From positions 1 through 11,810 of the forward strand of contig JAKAUD010000210.1 in assembly GCA_021827885.1 (NCBI GenBank): DNA of 11,810 bases, given 5' to 3'. This DNA comes from Thermoplasmata archaeon. Lineage in GTDB: Archaea > Thermoplasmatota > Thermoplasmata > Thermoplasmatales > Thermoplasmataceae. A model generated the notes under the pieces. The model was not told where the DNA came from. It ran no database searches and worked only from the letters and a program-made list of their open reading frames with translations. This document shows, in pieces, positions 1 through 7,637 of the stretch. Position 1 is the stretch's first letter; the number at the start of each line of letters is the position of its first letter. The translations under genes were made by a program, and so were the position numbers.

Positions 1-230
1 TAAGGCGATGGAATAGCGGTCATTGAAGCCATTATCCTCAGCAACCCGGTAAAGGATGTATCCTGACGGCTCGAGGATCTTACTCACCGGGGTGCGATTC
101 TCCTGAGCCTTATGATCTTCTGACCGTTTATCTCTATCTCAATGCCCAGATACTTGGGTTCCTGCTTTACCTTCCCCTGATCGCGGTAAGATCTGATCTC
201 ATACCGATAGGTCCTGCCATTCTTAACCAT
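1..230 (-). pseudogene. N-terminal fragment of an IS4/IS1634-like transposase, frameshifted
   Basis: Reading leftwards from an ATG at 230, a 48-codon frame begins MVKNGRTYRYEIRS and contains KVKQEPKYLGIEIEI, the usual N-terminal pattern of IS4/IS1634-type transposases (a basic 'YRYE...YRD.GKVKQ...YLG' stretch). It stops at TGA 84-86. The next part of the protein continues in another frame, starting around position 90 with VSKILEPSGYILYRVAEDNG and running off the left edge, which again fits this class ('IEPYG...L..IAEENG'). A single-base shift near 84-90 therefore breaks the gene. The start is uncertain: the first frame stays open a few codons upstream (SYYIRR before the ATG). The catalytic domain lies outside the window, so activity cannot be judged beyond the frameshift. 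Family assignment is from memory of motif patterns. Confidence 0.55.
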
Positions 231-552
231 CCTCCGAATATAGTACGATGTAGTGACAATCTAACTACAACGTAGATAAATCTTTGCCCATTAAATTCCA
301 GAAAATACTGCATTATACAAGGAATGTAGTGTTAAGAAAGGGCGAAGTCAGGATGTACTCCCCCTCTACTCGAATGAACAGGTAATTTCCCATGTCAAAC
401 TTACATTTACTGATGTGCTCATTCTTATGTTTGCATGTTAATGACCGTGAGAGGATTTCGAATAAGTTCCTCAATCTCTATTGAATTCCAATGAGGGGTG
501 GAATATTGCCCTAAATATTGCGATGCCATCCCAAATATTACCATAATTCTCT
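231..552. other. Gene-poor interval between two IS genes
   Basis: No convincing gene is seen. A minus-strand frame of 53 codons (474 down to 313, TTG start) contains CKHKNEHISKCKF and could be a remnant of a small zinc-ribbon-like protein, but its length is near what chance allows. The octamer ATGTAGTG occurs at 248-255 and 324-331, and TGTAGT (249-254) is inverted as ACTACA (264-269). These may be traces of insertion-sequence ends belonging to the fragment at 1-230. Confidence 0.4.
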
Positions 553-581
553 GATTTTCCCTGTTTCTTTCAGGGAAAATC
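553..581. repeat. Perfect 11-bp inverted repeat (hairpin) after the IS5-type transposase
   Basis: GATTTTCCCTG (553-563) and CAGGGAAAATC (571-581) are perfect reverse complements separated by the 7-nt loop TTTCTTT. The hairpin starts 11 bp past the transposase stop codon (593-595, minus strand). It could stabilise or end the transposase mRNA, or block read-through into the element. It is not followed by a strong T-run on the minus strand, so it is not a classical intrinsic terminator. Confidence 0.6.
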
Positions 582-592
582 GATGGCTTACG

Positions 593-1546
593 CTATCCCC
601 TCACGATCTTAAGGGCATGGACATTGTATCCAAAGCATGCAAACATGAACTTCACCCTCACCCTTCGTACAATGTTTACCATGACATGTGAAAAGTGAAA
701 CATCCTCTTCATTACAGCATAGGGATATTCCACCAAGGAACGCCTGCGTGATATCCTTCTGTTTCTTCTAATGGATTCAATGGACAGTTTATGATTCCTC
801 ACCGCCCTGTCCATTGTACCATCCATGCCATTTGGATCGGATCCGAAGTATCCCTTGTCCCGGTACACTGTGATTCCCCTTTTGGAAAGATCAATCCTTG
901 TGTCGTGATCCTTTGCTGTGGTGACAGCATAGAATCGAATGAATGGAACAGGATCGTTGTCATCAACGATCGTATGGCCCTTGTAACCGAAGAATGTCTT
1001 GCTGTTCTTCTTTGTGAATGAACCATCTCTGGATCTTCTTGTTTTTCCCTCAGATCTGGGTTCATCATGCTTCACATGGCCGGGATCTGATGTTATGAAA
1101 GTGGCATCCTGTGCAGATCCCTTCTTCACTTTTATGCCCTTCATTTCAAGCTGTCTCTTCAATTCATTCCATATTATACGATCCCTGCCAGTCTTCGACA
1201 GTCTCTCCCTGAAGTACCATATGGTCTTTGCATCCGGCAGGAGATCAGGATAGTCCAGGAAATTCATGAAGGATGTGCGGTCATGGATCTCCTTCTCGGC
1301 CTGTTCATCCGCAAGATTGTACAGGGACTGGAGATAGAGTACCTTCACCATTGTTATGACAGGAATGTTGGACCTTCCTCCCTTATCTGTATCATTGTGA
1401 TAGAGATCCTTCAGGAGCGGAGGAAAGGCACTCCAATCGATTGCGTCTCTGGCAAATGCAAGTGGATCATTGACAAAATACTGCCTGTATTTCTCTTTAA
1501 GAGCAGTGTCGAAGAGATCACTCATACAGTAACATGGCTGATTCAT
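593..1546 (-). CDS. IS5-family-type DDE transposase, apparently intact
   Basis: This is a cut-and-paste DDE transposase of 317 residues from the first ATG. Residues about 35-125 match the InsH/DUF772 N-terminal domain (WSAFPPLL, then IPVITMVKVLYLQSLYNL and DAKTIWYFRERLSKTGRD). The DDE_Tnp_1 catalytic fold follows. D147 lies in AQDATF, FFGYKGH at 185-191 is the conserved middle motif, D230 lies in YRDKGYFG, and E273 lies in LVEYPYAVMKRMF. All three catalytic acids are present and there is no internal stop. A TATA-like CATTTATT at about 1548-1555 sits some 25 nt upstream of the second in-frame ATG (1525, MSDLF). A leaderless start there, giving 310 residues, is plausible. It reads away from the catabolic operon. 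Confidence 0.88.
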   Translation of the reverse strand: MNQPCYCMSDLFDTALKEKYRQYFVNDPLAFARDAIDWSAFPPLLKDLYHNDTDKGGRSNIPVITMVKVLYLQSLYNLADEQAEKEIHDRTSFMNFLDYPDLLPDAKTIWYFRERLSKTGRDRIIWNELKRQLEMKGIKVKKGSAQDATFITSDPGHVKHDEPRSEGKTRRSRDGSFTKKNSKTFFGYKGHTIVDDNDPVPFIRFYAVTTAKDHDTRIDLSKRGITVYRDKGYFGSDPNGMDGTMDRAVRNHKLSIESIRRNRRISRRRSLVEYPYAVMKRMFHFSHVMVNIVRRVRVKFMFACFGYNVHALKIVRG

Positions 1547-1684
1547 GAATAAATGTTGTTGTTATCTGATCTGTTCAGGAAGGGGAGTTTTTAGAAATCC
1601 TCTGATGACTATTCTGAGTATCTAATAGATAAAAGCCTGAGCTTGGCAAGATTTTGATGCCATAGGCGGAACTGTCGCGCTAAA

Positions 1685-1700
1685 CGAAAACATTTAAATA
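1685..1700 (+). promoter_or_regulatory. Archaeal BRE/TATA promoter of the catabolic operon
   Basis: CGAAAAC directly precedes TTTAAATA (1693-1700), a good purine-rich BRE followed by a TATA box. The TATA centre is about 26 nt upstream of the ATG at 1723, so transcription should begin at or next to that codon and give a leaderless mRNA. The promoter lies just downstream of the IS5-type element and reads away from it. No clear palindromic operator was seen overlapping it. Confidence 0.7.
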
Positions 1701-1722
1701 GTTGTACGCATTAAATCTTTTA

Positions 1723-3081
1723 ATGGCTATAACGAATCCAATAAGAAATAGTAATACTTTAGAAATTGGCAAGGTGTTTGAAAATATTGGTTTAAAGAAA
1801 ATACATTATATTGTATTTTTTATTCTCTTGGTAACGGTATTAATTGATTCCTTAGAATCAACTTACGTATCATTATTGTTGCCCGCATTCGAGAAATACT
1901 TTGCAGTTAGCCCTCTGTCTGCCGCAACTATTCTATCTGTTCCTTTCCTCGCGGCAATTGTAGGTGCAATATTATGGGGAAATATAGCTGATATCTTCGG
2001 ACGTAAGAAAATTTTAGTTGCTACATATTTCTTATATGGTGTTACAAATTTTATTGCTTCCTTTTCCGTAAGCATAACTGATCTGTTAATACTTAGAAGT
2101 CTTGCTTTTTTTATGTTTGCAGGTGCGGTAGTGATTAGTTTTCCATATCTTCAGGAATTCATGCCAACAAAGGTAAGGGGTAGAATGCTTAACATCTTGT
2201 TACTTGCAACACCTTTCGGAGTCCTTATTGCTACTTTAATAGCACTTTTTGTTTTGCCATTATATAATTGGCAGGGAGTCTTTATTGTAATGTCTTTGCT
2301 GTCTCTGTGGGGGTTCGTAATACTTTTTCTCATGAATGAATCCCCATATTGGTTAACAAAGGTTGGAAAGATAGAAAAGGCGAAACAGGTGATATACAAG
2401 TTCGCTTCAAAAGAGGAACTAATTTCTACTTTAGGAACTGACCTAAGTGACGTTGTATTAACAACTGAAAGGAGCAAGAAAGTTCCATTTAGTGTGATTT
2501 GGGACAGACAATTCATAATGATTACTGTCATAGTGAGTATTATAGCGTTTACCTACGCCTTTGGTTACTGGGGAATTTTTTCTTTTATTCCCGGTTATCT
2601 AATAGGTAGAGGTGTTCCATATCACGCAGCGCTTGAAATAGAGCTAATCTATGCGTTGGCAGGTATGCCGGGCTATGCACTATCTGCCTTCTTGATGGAA
2701 AAACCTACCTTCGGAAGAAAAAAAGTTTCGGTATTATTCCTTGCTATAACAGCTACTGCCACGGTAGCATTCTTGAATGTCTCCACGGTTGTTGAAGCTA
2801 TAATCTCCTTGGCAATTCTATCATTTTTCTCAAATGGTATTTGGGGGACGTTAGATGCATGGTTTCCTGAGCAATATCCCACGGAGGCTAGGAACACCGG
2901 AAATGGTTGGGCAATTGCCATGGAGAGAATTGCGCCCGTCACTGCCCCGTTATTCGTAGGTGCATTTGTATTACTGAAAGGGGCTGATATAATTATAAGC
3001 GCAGTGTTACTCCTTATGATCGTCGTGGCGATAGTGGGGACTATCTTTCTGAGAGAGACGCGAGGTGTTGATTTGGTATGA
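1723..3081 (+). CDS. MFS transporter, sugar-porter/metabolite-H+ symporter-like
   Basis: A 452-residue polytopic inner-membrane transporter of the major facilitator superfamily, with about 12 hydrophobic segments. With the start at 1723, the loop 2-3 signature GNIADIFGRKK is at about 86-96. A sugar-porter-like RGRMLN appears after TM4, ESPYWL follows TM6 at about 206-211, a second loop signature FGRKKV is near 330-335, and PEQYPTEAR precedes TM11 at about 382-390. These are typical of the sugar porter, NiaP and aromatic-acid symporter branches, which import small organic molecules with protons. The frame is open further upstream to a TTG at 1702, but the TATA position favours the ATG at 1723. 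It overlaps the next gene by 4 bp (ATGA) and is first in the operon. The substrate is unknown; its position suggests it brings in the compound the downstream enzymes attack. Confidence 0.85.
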   Translation: MAITNPIRNSNTLEIGKVFENIGLKKIHYIVFFILLVTVLIDSLESTYVSLLLPAFEKYFAVSPLSAATILSVPFLAAIVGAILWGNIADIFGRKKILVATYFLYGVTNFIASFSVSITDLLILRSLAFFMFAGAVVISFPYLQEFMPTKVRGRMLNILLLATPFGVLIATLIALFVLPLYNWQGVFIVMSLLSLWGFVILFLMNESPYWLTKVGKIEKAKQVIYKFASKEELISTLGTDLSDVVLTTERSKKVPFSVIWDRQFIMITVIVSIIAFTYAFGYWGIFSFIPGYLIGRGVPYHAALEIELIYALAGMPGYALSAFLMEKPTFGRKKVSVLFLAITATATVAFLNVSTVVEAIISLAILSFFSNGIWGTLDAWFPEQYPTEARNTGNGWAIAMERIAPVTAPLFVGAFVLLKGADIIISAVLLLMIVVAIVGTIFLRETRGVDLV

Positions 3082-4139
3082 TTTCCAAAAAAGTATCAGA
3101 ATTTAATCATATGCAGGAAAAAAATTCTATCAAAGGGAAAGAACGAAATGCCGCATTTGTTCTGTTAAGGGAGGTAATGTTAATCAAGGAAAATGATAAA
3201 GTAGCTATAACATGCGACGAGTTTTCCGATGAAAAGGTAAAAAACGTGCTTATGAAGGAGTTGAATCAACTCGGTGCAGTACCAGTTGCATTAAGTTACC
3301 CCTCAAACTTGTTCAATGGTTCAAATCTTCCTTCAGCAGTAAGCGAAGGAATATTCGCATCAGATGTGTGGTTGGAGTTATCCGGTAAATATGCACTTTA
3401 TAGTGAAACAAGATTTGAAGCGTCAAAGAGAGGAGTTCGGTACTCCTGCCTAACTGGGATGGATTATGACCTTTTCTTAAGAGCTTTCAATGGCATTAAT
3501 TATAATGAATTATTAGAGTTTGGTAAAACACTTAGTTCCGCCATCGATAGATCTGAACGCATTGAGATAATATCTGGAAATGGTCAAATCCTTACAGCTT
3601 TTGGCAAGGTAAAATCCTCAGTTGTCTCTGGGATTCCTAACCCATCGAAAGGAAGCACTACCATGTTTGCTGGGACTGTTAACTGGATTTCTCAAGAGAA
3701 TAGAATTTCTGGGGAAATTGTAGTTGATGGAAGTATATGGCCGCCTGTTGGTGTGTTGAAAGAACCCATTACATTTAAAATAGATAAAGGTATAATAACT
3801 GAAATCTCAGGGGGTTCCGAGTCGGGACTTTTAAATAAGTGGCTAGAAGATATGGAGGATGAGAACATGTATCGAGTGGCTCATCTCACAATTGGATTTC
3901 ATCCGAATATCAGGAAGCTGAGAGGAATAATTCTTGAGGATGAAAGACTTTTCGGTAGCTTTCAAATAGGCTTTGGAACCCAAGGTCCTGCATTTGGAAA
4001 AAAGTGGATCGCAAAATCGCATTCAGATGCTATAATAAAGTGTCCAACTGTAAAATTAGATGGTAACAATATACTCAGTGAGGGAAAATTTACACTAAAA
4101 AATTTTTCAAAGTCAAATTTTAACTTTTTAGAGGGATAA
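3078..4139 (+). CDS. M29 aminopeptidase/NicX-superfamily metalloenzyme
   Basis: A 353-residue soluble protein. Its C-terminal half matches the superfamily shared by M29 aminopeptidases and 2,5-dihydroxypyridine dioxygenase (NicX). The matching stretch runs from ITFKIDKGIITEISGG (231-246) through AHLTIGFHPN (268-277) and DERLFGSFQIGFG (288-300) to KSHSDAII (313-320). H315 and D317 align with the HxD metal ligands of both groups. H269 sits where M29 enzymes have a glutamate and NicX has a histidine, and Q296 replaces another M29 histidine. The visible ligands H269/H315/D317 thus resemble the Fe(II) facial triad of NicX. It will usually be annotated as leucyl aminopeptidase. A hydrolase or a non-haem iron oxygenase are both possible, and I favour calling only the superfamily. 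GAGGTG at 3062-3067 is a ribosome binding site and the start overlaps the upstream stop, implying coupled translation. Confidence 0.7.
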   Translation: MISKKVSEFNHMQEKNSIKGKERNAAFVLLREVMLIKENDKVAITCDEFSDEKVKNVLMKELNQLGAVPVALSYPSNLFNGSNLPSAVSEGIFASDVWLELSGKYALYSETRFEASKRGVRYSCLTGMDYDLFLRAFNGINYNELLEFGKTLSSAIDRSERIEIISGNGQILTAFGKVKSSVVSGIPNPSKGSTTMFAGTVNWISQENRISGEIVVDGSIWPPVGVLKEPITFKIDKGIITEISGGSESGLLNKWLEDMEDENMYRVAHLTIGFHPNIRKLRGIILEDERLFGSFQIGFGTQGPAFGKKWIAKSHSDAIIKCPTVKLDGNNILSEGKFTLKNFSKSNFNFLEG

Positions 4140-4141
4140 AT

Positions 4142-5146
4142 ATGAATTTAAATATAAGTAATTGGATGGACTTGCATAATTCTGCAACTGTTGTTGACTG
4201 CCATACGGATGTGGTACAGCAGTTGTACGGAGAGAAAAATTGGTTTGGAGAACGTATTAACTATAGGAAAATGGGTAACAAATCTGACGTTGGTCAATTG
4301 GATCTTCCAAGGATGATTGAGGGGGGAGTAGACTGTCAAGTTTTTGTGATCTGGAGCGATCCAAAGCGCCAGTATGATAGAATGCGCAGAGGCCTCGATT
4401 TACTGGATCACTTGATCAACGAAATATCTGCTAATTCTCCTAAAATTGGACTGGCCAGGTCATATAATGACATAACTGATTTAAATAAACAAGGAAAGGT
4501 AGCTGCGCTATTATCACTTGAAGGTGGCGAACCACTGGCTGGGGAAGTAAGTATGCTAAGAAACTTTTATAGGTTAGGTGTTAGATTAATTGGTTTAACT
4601 TGGAGTTTTCAGAATGAGCTAGGGTACGGAATTAGAGAAAAGCCAGAAATGGGGCTGACCGAGTTCGGATTTAAGGTAATCGAAGAGGCTAATTCTCTCG
4701 GTATGATTGTCGACGTCTCGCACCTTAATAACAGAGGTTTTTATGATGTTATTGAAACTTCTAGAAATCCGATTATAGCATCGCATTCTAATTCAAAAAC
4801 CGTCCATAATCATAGGAGGAACCTCGACGACAAACAATTAAAAGCAATTGCGGACAAAGGTGGTGCTATTGGTATAAATTTTACCCCTCAGTTTCTGTCT
4901 GAAACGGAAGCTACTATCAACGATGTAATAAAGCACATAAAATACATCTCAAGTCTGGTAGGTTTTGAAAGAATAGGTCTCGGTTCAGACTATGATGGAA
5001 TGGAAAATGCACCTATAGGACTAGAAGATGTTTCCAAATTACCAATGCTAACTAAAAGAATGGTGGAGGAGGGATTTAAAGTACAAGATATAAAAAATGT
5101 ACTTGGAGAGAGTATGTTAGGTGTGTTCCGTGAGGTGATTAAGTGA
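4142..5146 (+). CDS. M19 membrane-dipeptidase-family zinc hydrolase
   Basis: A 334-residue peptidase of family M19 (renal/microsomal dipeptidase fold), cleaving dipeptides and related amides, often with a D- or dehydro-residue at the C-terminal side. All binuclear zinc ligands are visible: H21 and D23 in DCHTDVV, the bridging E127 in LLSLEGGE, H194 in DVSHLN, H215 in ASHSNSK and the catalytic-site D283 in GLGSDYDGM. The RRNLDD and GAIGINF stretches after H215 are also family hallmarks. Length is normal. There is no signal peptide, so it should act in the cytoplasm on imported substrate. GAGGG at 4131-4135 gives a ribosome binding site 6 nt before the ATG. The gene starts 2 bp after the previous stop and overlaps the next start by 4 bp (GTGA). 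Confidence 0.9.
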   Translation: MNLNISNWMDLHNSATVVDCHTDVVQQLYGEKNWFGERINYRKMGNKSDVGQLDLPRMIEGGVDCQVFVIWSDPKRQYDRMRRGLDLLDHLINEISANSPKIGLARSYNDITDLNKQGKVAALLSLEGGEPLAGEVSMLRNFYRLGVRLIGLTWSFQNELGYGIREKPEMGLTEFGFKVIEEANSLGMIVDVSHLNNRGFYDVIETSRNPIIASHSNSKTVHNHRRNLDDKQLKAIADKGGAIGINFTPQFLSETEATINDVIKHIKYISSLVGFERIGLGSDYDGMENAPIGLEDVSKLPMLTKRMVEEGFKVQDIKNVLGESMLGVFREVIK

Positions 5147-6375
5147 GAAGGACCTTGAATGAGGAAAACCTTAAAAGTTATATAACAGGTTCTACCCTTT
5201 TATCCACGGGAGGTGGCGGGATTCCCCCTTCTGAGGAGCGGTTTTATTCATCAATTGAGAAAATCATGGACAAAGACGAGTTTCCCGTTTTAATAGATTC
5301 TAGCGATCTACCTTCAGATGTTTATATTATTGAGCATAGCGGAGTTGGTGGGGGTATTCAGGCAGAAATTAGAAAAAAATACAGTCTTACACCTGGTGCT
5401 GATCCATATTACGAACGATGGGTAAGGGGTTTTAACACAAAGGAATGGATAGACAAGTTCATCAACAGATACTCAGAAATATTTCCGCTTTCATCATGGA
5501 GCAGAAAGCCGTCTGACAATGAAGGTCTTACACTCGATTCATACTTTTCTAATTCCACAGGAATCAAAGCTTATGCCACCGTAATCGGGGAGATAGGTCC
5601 AAATGGATTTTATGAGTTATTAAATGCCGCAGAGAACAGGCTTCCAATAGTAGATGGTGACATGGCCGGATATAGAGCGGTTCCAGAAATTTCCCTTTCA
5701 ACACTTAATATACATGAGATCGATCCGGGAAAAGTAATGTTCAGTTCAGCATGGGGCGATATTATAACCGTGGAAAAGACGCTTAGCTACCAAAGGCTTG
5801 AAGATATAGCTAGACACTTAGCGATTTCTTCAGGAGGAGCAATTTCAGGAATTCATGCTATAAAATCCGCGGATCTGAAAAAATCTGTTGTTTTAAACTC
5901 TATATCAAAAACCATGGAAATAGGAGAATCTATAAAGTCGTATCAACTAAAAAAAAGCGGAATTGATCATGTCCTTAAAACTGCTGGTGGCAGTATTATT
6001 TTTGAAGGAAAGGTTGATAATTTTATTAGGGACACAAAAGACTCTTTCCATATCGGGGATATTTTTCTTACAGGGGTGGGCAATTATCATATGAAGGAAC
6101 TTAGGATATGGTTCAAAAATGAAAACCACATATCCTGGTTAAATAATAAACCTTATGTTTGTTCCCCCGATCTAATTTGTGTAATAGATAAATATACAGG
6201 CTTGGGACTCCCCAACGCCTTTGAAAGAGAGTGGGTTTATGGAAGAGAGGTTTATGTAGTAGGAATACCGGCTTGGAAGAAGTGGTACTCACCAAGAGGT
6301 CTTCAAATATTCAACCCTAGACATTTTGGATTCGATATAGAGTTCAAGCCAATTGAAGATTTGACATTTTCCTGA
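5143..6375 (+). CDS. DUF917 / S-methyl-thiohydantoin desulfurase family protein
   Basis: A 410-residue two-domain protein of the DUF917 family, renamed S-Me-THD after a member was shown to desulfurise S-methyl-thiohydantoin in ergothioneine breakdown. The N-terminal signature is LSTGGGG (20-26). The central family motif is LPIVDGDMAGYRAVPE (167-182), preceded by EIGPNGFYELLNAAE. The C-terminal domain holds SPDLICVIDKYTGLGL (341-356) and a FNPRHFGF stretch near 390-397. The family is related to hydantoinase/oxoprolinase-type enzymes and most members have no known substrate. The start is GTG at 5143, chosen because a strong GAGGTGAT (5132-5139) precedes it and it overlaps the dipeptidase stop as GTGA. 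No ergothioneine-pathway partners such as ergothionase are visible here, so a different hydantoin-like or cyclic amide substrate is likely. Confidence 0.85.
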   Translation: MRRTLNEENLKSYITGSTLLSTGGGGIPPSEERFYSSIEKIMDKDEFPVLIDSSDLPSDVYIIEHSGVGGGIQAEIRKKYSLTPGADPYYERWVRGFNTKEWIDKFINRYSEIFPLSSWSRKPSDNEGLTLDSYFSNSTGIKAYATVIGEIGPNGFYELLNAAENRLPIVDGDMAGYRAVPEISLSTLNIHEIDPGKVMFSSAWGDIITVEKTLSYQRLEDIARHLAISSGGAISGIHAIKSADLKKSVVLNSISKTMEIGESIKSYQLKKSGIDHVLKTAGGSIIFEGKVDNFIRDTKDSFHIGDIFLTGVGNYHMKELRIWFKNENHISWLNNKPYVCSPDLICVIDKYTGLGLPNAFEREWVYGREVYVVGIPAWKKWYSPRGLQIFNPRHFGFDIEFKPIEDLTFS

Positions 6376-6380
6376 ATGGT

Positions 6381-7586
6381 ATGGATATTAATAGTTCAAC
6401 GACCCCACTACCTATATTTATATCCCTGGAAAGGTCCATCATATACAGTTCAGTAGTATCGTTTTATGCAATAGAGTCCAATTCTGTTTTTAATTTATCT
6501 TATGGTTCAATTGGAATAGTTATGTTTGTTATTATTTCATCAGGGGCTGCCTTTCAATTAGTAGGCGGAAAATCATCAGACGCTATAGGACGAAGAGCAG
6601 CAGCCATAATTGGGCAAATAGTGCAGAGTATCGGCTTAGTGTTAATGGGAAATTCATTTATTTTCCATGACCTTTTTGATTCAATACTTGGTTTTTTTTT
6701 AATAAATATCGGAGGGAATTTAGTTCAGTCATCTATTAATGCTATCGGCCCAGATTTATCAGAAAACACATCATTTCGCGTCAGTTATTTTGCAAAAATT
6801 AGAACGGCCATAAACTCTGGTTTTGGCTTTGGACCATTAATAATTGGTATATTGCTGACTCGGATGAGTTATGGTTTTTTCACTGAATTATTAGGGTTAG
6901 TTTCCACTGTGTCAATGATCTTCTTTTATAAAATTAGAGGAAAGCCTTTGGAGAAAATCTCTACAAAATTGATAGTTGAAAACCACCGAAAATTCCCCCC
7001 GACTCAGTGGCCTCTTATTAAAATTTCCATTTCCGCCTTATTGTTATCATTGTTATTTGGACAACTTACTAGTTCTATCCCAGTTTACGAGCAAATTGTA
7101 AACAACTTATCGGTTAGCCAGATAGGAATTCTGATTGGTGCTAATGGATTTATGATAGTACTGATCCAGTTCCCAATTTCACGACTTGTTAAAAATATAT
7201 TTAACTGGAAATGGATGACGACTGGCGCGGCGATATATTCAGTTTCAATTATCTTGCTTTCTTTAGCTAACTTATTCAGCAGCGTTCTTATCATTATCAT
7301 CATTTTAACCCTAGGTGAAGCGATTTTTTGGGGAACTGCACAAGCATTGGTTTCCTATCTATCTGACCGCGCGAGTTTCGGTAGGGATTTAGGAATATTT
7401 TCCTTTAGCATCACATTAGGTAGGGGAATTGGAGCGGAATACGGGCTTTATCTTTTTTCTTTATTAATAGCGTATCATACAATCTTTTGGTCTCTAATCG
7501 CAATACCAGGTTTGATTAGTACTCTCCTTTTCAGCATTTTTGTCTATAGAATAGGTAAATTATATATCGCTCAGAAGGTATCGTAG
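6381..7586 (+). CDS. MFS transporter, second in operon, distinct subfamily
   Basis: A 401-residue polytopic protein with about 11-12 hydrophobic segments. The MFS loop 2-3 motif is GGKSSDAIGRRA at 62-73. It lacks the sugar-porter signatures of the first transporter and looks more like the drug/metabolite DHA1-type exporters, though the direction of transport cannot be read from sequence. It starts 5 bp after the DUF917 stop, with no clear ribosome binding site of its own, so translation is probably coupled. The reading frame is intact to its TAG at 7584-7586, only one base before the left end of the ISAzo13-type element, so the insertion did not visibly truncate it. A second, dissimilar transporter in the same operon suggests export of a product or uptake of a related compound. 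Confidence 0.8.
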   Translation: MDINSSTTPLPIFISLERSIIYSSVVSFYAIESNSVFNLSYGSIGIVMFVIISSGAAFQLVGGKSSDAIGRRAAAIIGQIVQSIGLVLMGNSFIFHDLFDSILGFFLINIGGNLVQSSINAIGPDLSENTSFRVSYFAKIRTAINSGFGFGPLIIGILLTRMSYGFFTELLGLVSTVSMIFFYKIRGKPLEKISTKLIVENHRKFPPTQWPLIKISISALLLSLLFGQLTSSIPVYEQIVNNLSVSQIGILIGANGFMIVLIQFPISRLVKNIFNWKWMTTGAAIYSVSIILLSLANLFSSVLIIIIILTLGEAIFWGTAQALVSYLSDRASFGRDLGIFSFSITLGRGIGAEYGLYLFSLLIAYHTIFWSLIAIPGLISTLLFSIFVYRIGKLYIAQKVS

Positions 7587-7587
7587 G

Positions 7588-7608
7588 GTTTACCGAATCT
7601 TAACTTAT
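7588..7608 (+). repeat. Left terminal inverted repeat of the ISAzo13-type element
   Basis: Begins GTTTACCGAATCTTAACTTA and pairs with 8843-8863 at 16 of 21 positions. The outermost ten are identical. Confidence 0.7.
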
Positions 7609-7637
7609 CATAATCAACTCTTCTGTGGCAGGATCGT

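Larger units (their letters stand above)
533..1654 (-). mobile_element. IS5-type insertion sequence, approximate boundaries
   Basis: The element is defined by its transposase (593-1546). AAATATTACCA at 533-543 matches the reverse complement of 1644-1654 (AAATCTTGCCA) at 9 of 11 positions, a candidate terminal inverted repeat. Just outside, GATGCCAT occurs as a direct repeat at 522-529 and 1656-1663, and could be an 8-bp target duplication of the size known for the IS5-family element ISH1. The two signals do not abut symmetrically: 3 bp lie between repeat and terminus on the left and 1 bp on the right. The exact ends are therefore uncertain. The right end is only about 30 bp from the operon's promoter elements. 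Confidence 0.4.

Noticed and set aside
313..474. 53-codon minus-strand frame with CKHKNEHISKC
   Set aside because: Possible zinc-ribbon-like remnant, but TTG start, no promoter and near-chance length; kept only as a note in the interval description.
1702..1722. TTG at 1702 as start of the first MFS gene
   Set aside because: It lies only a few bases after the TATA box, upstream of the expected transcription start; the ATG at 1723 fits leaderless initiation.
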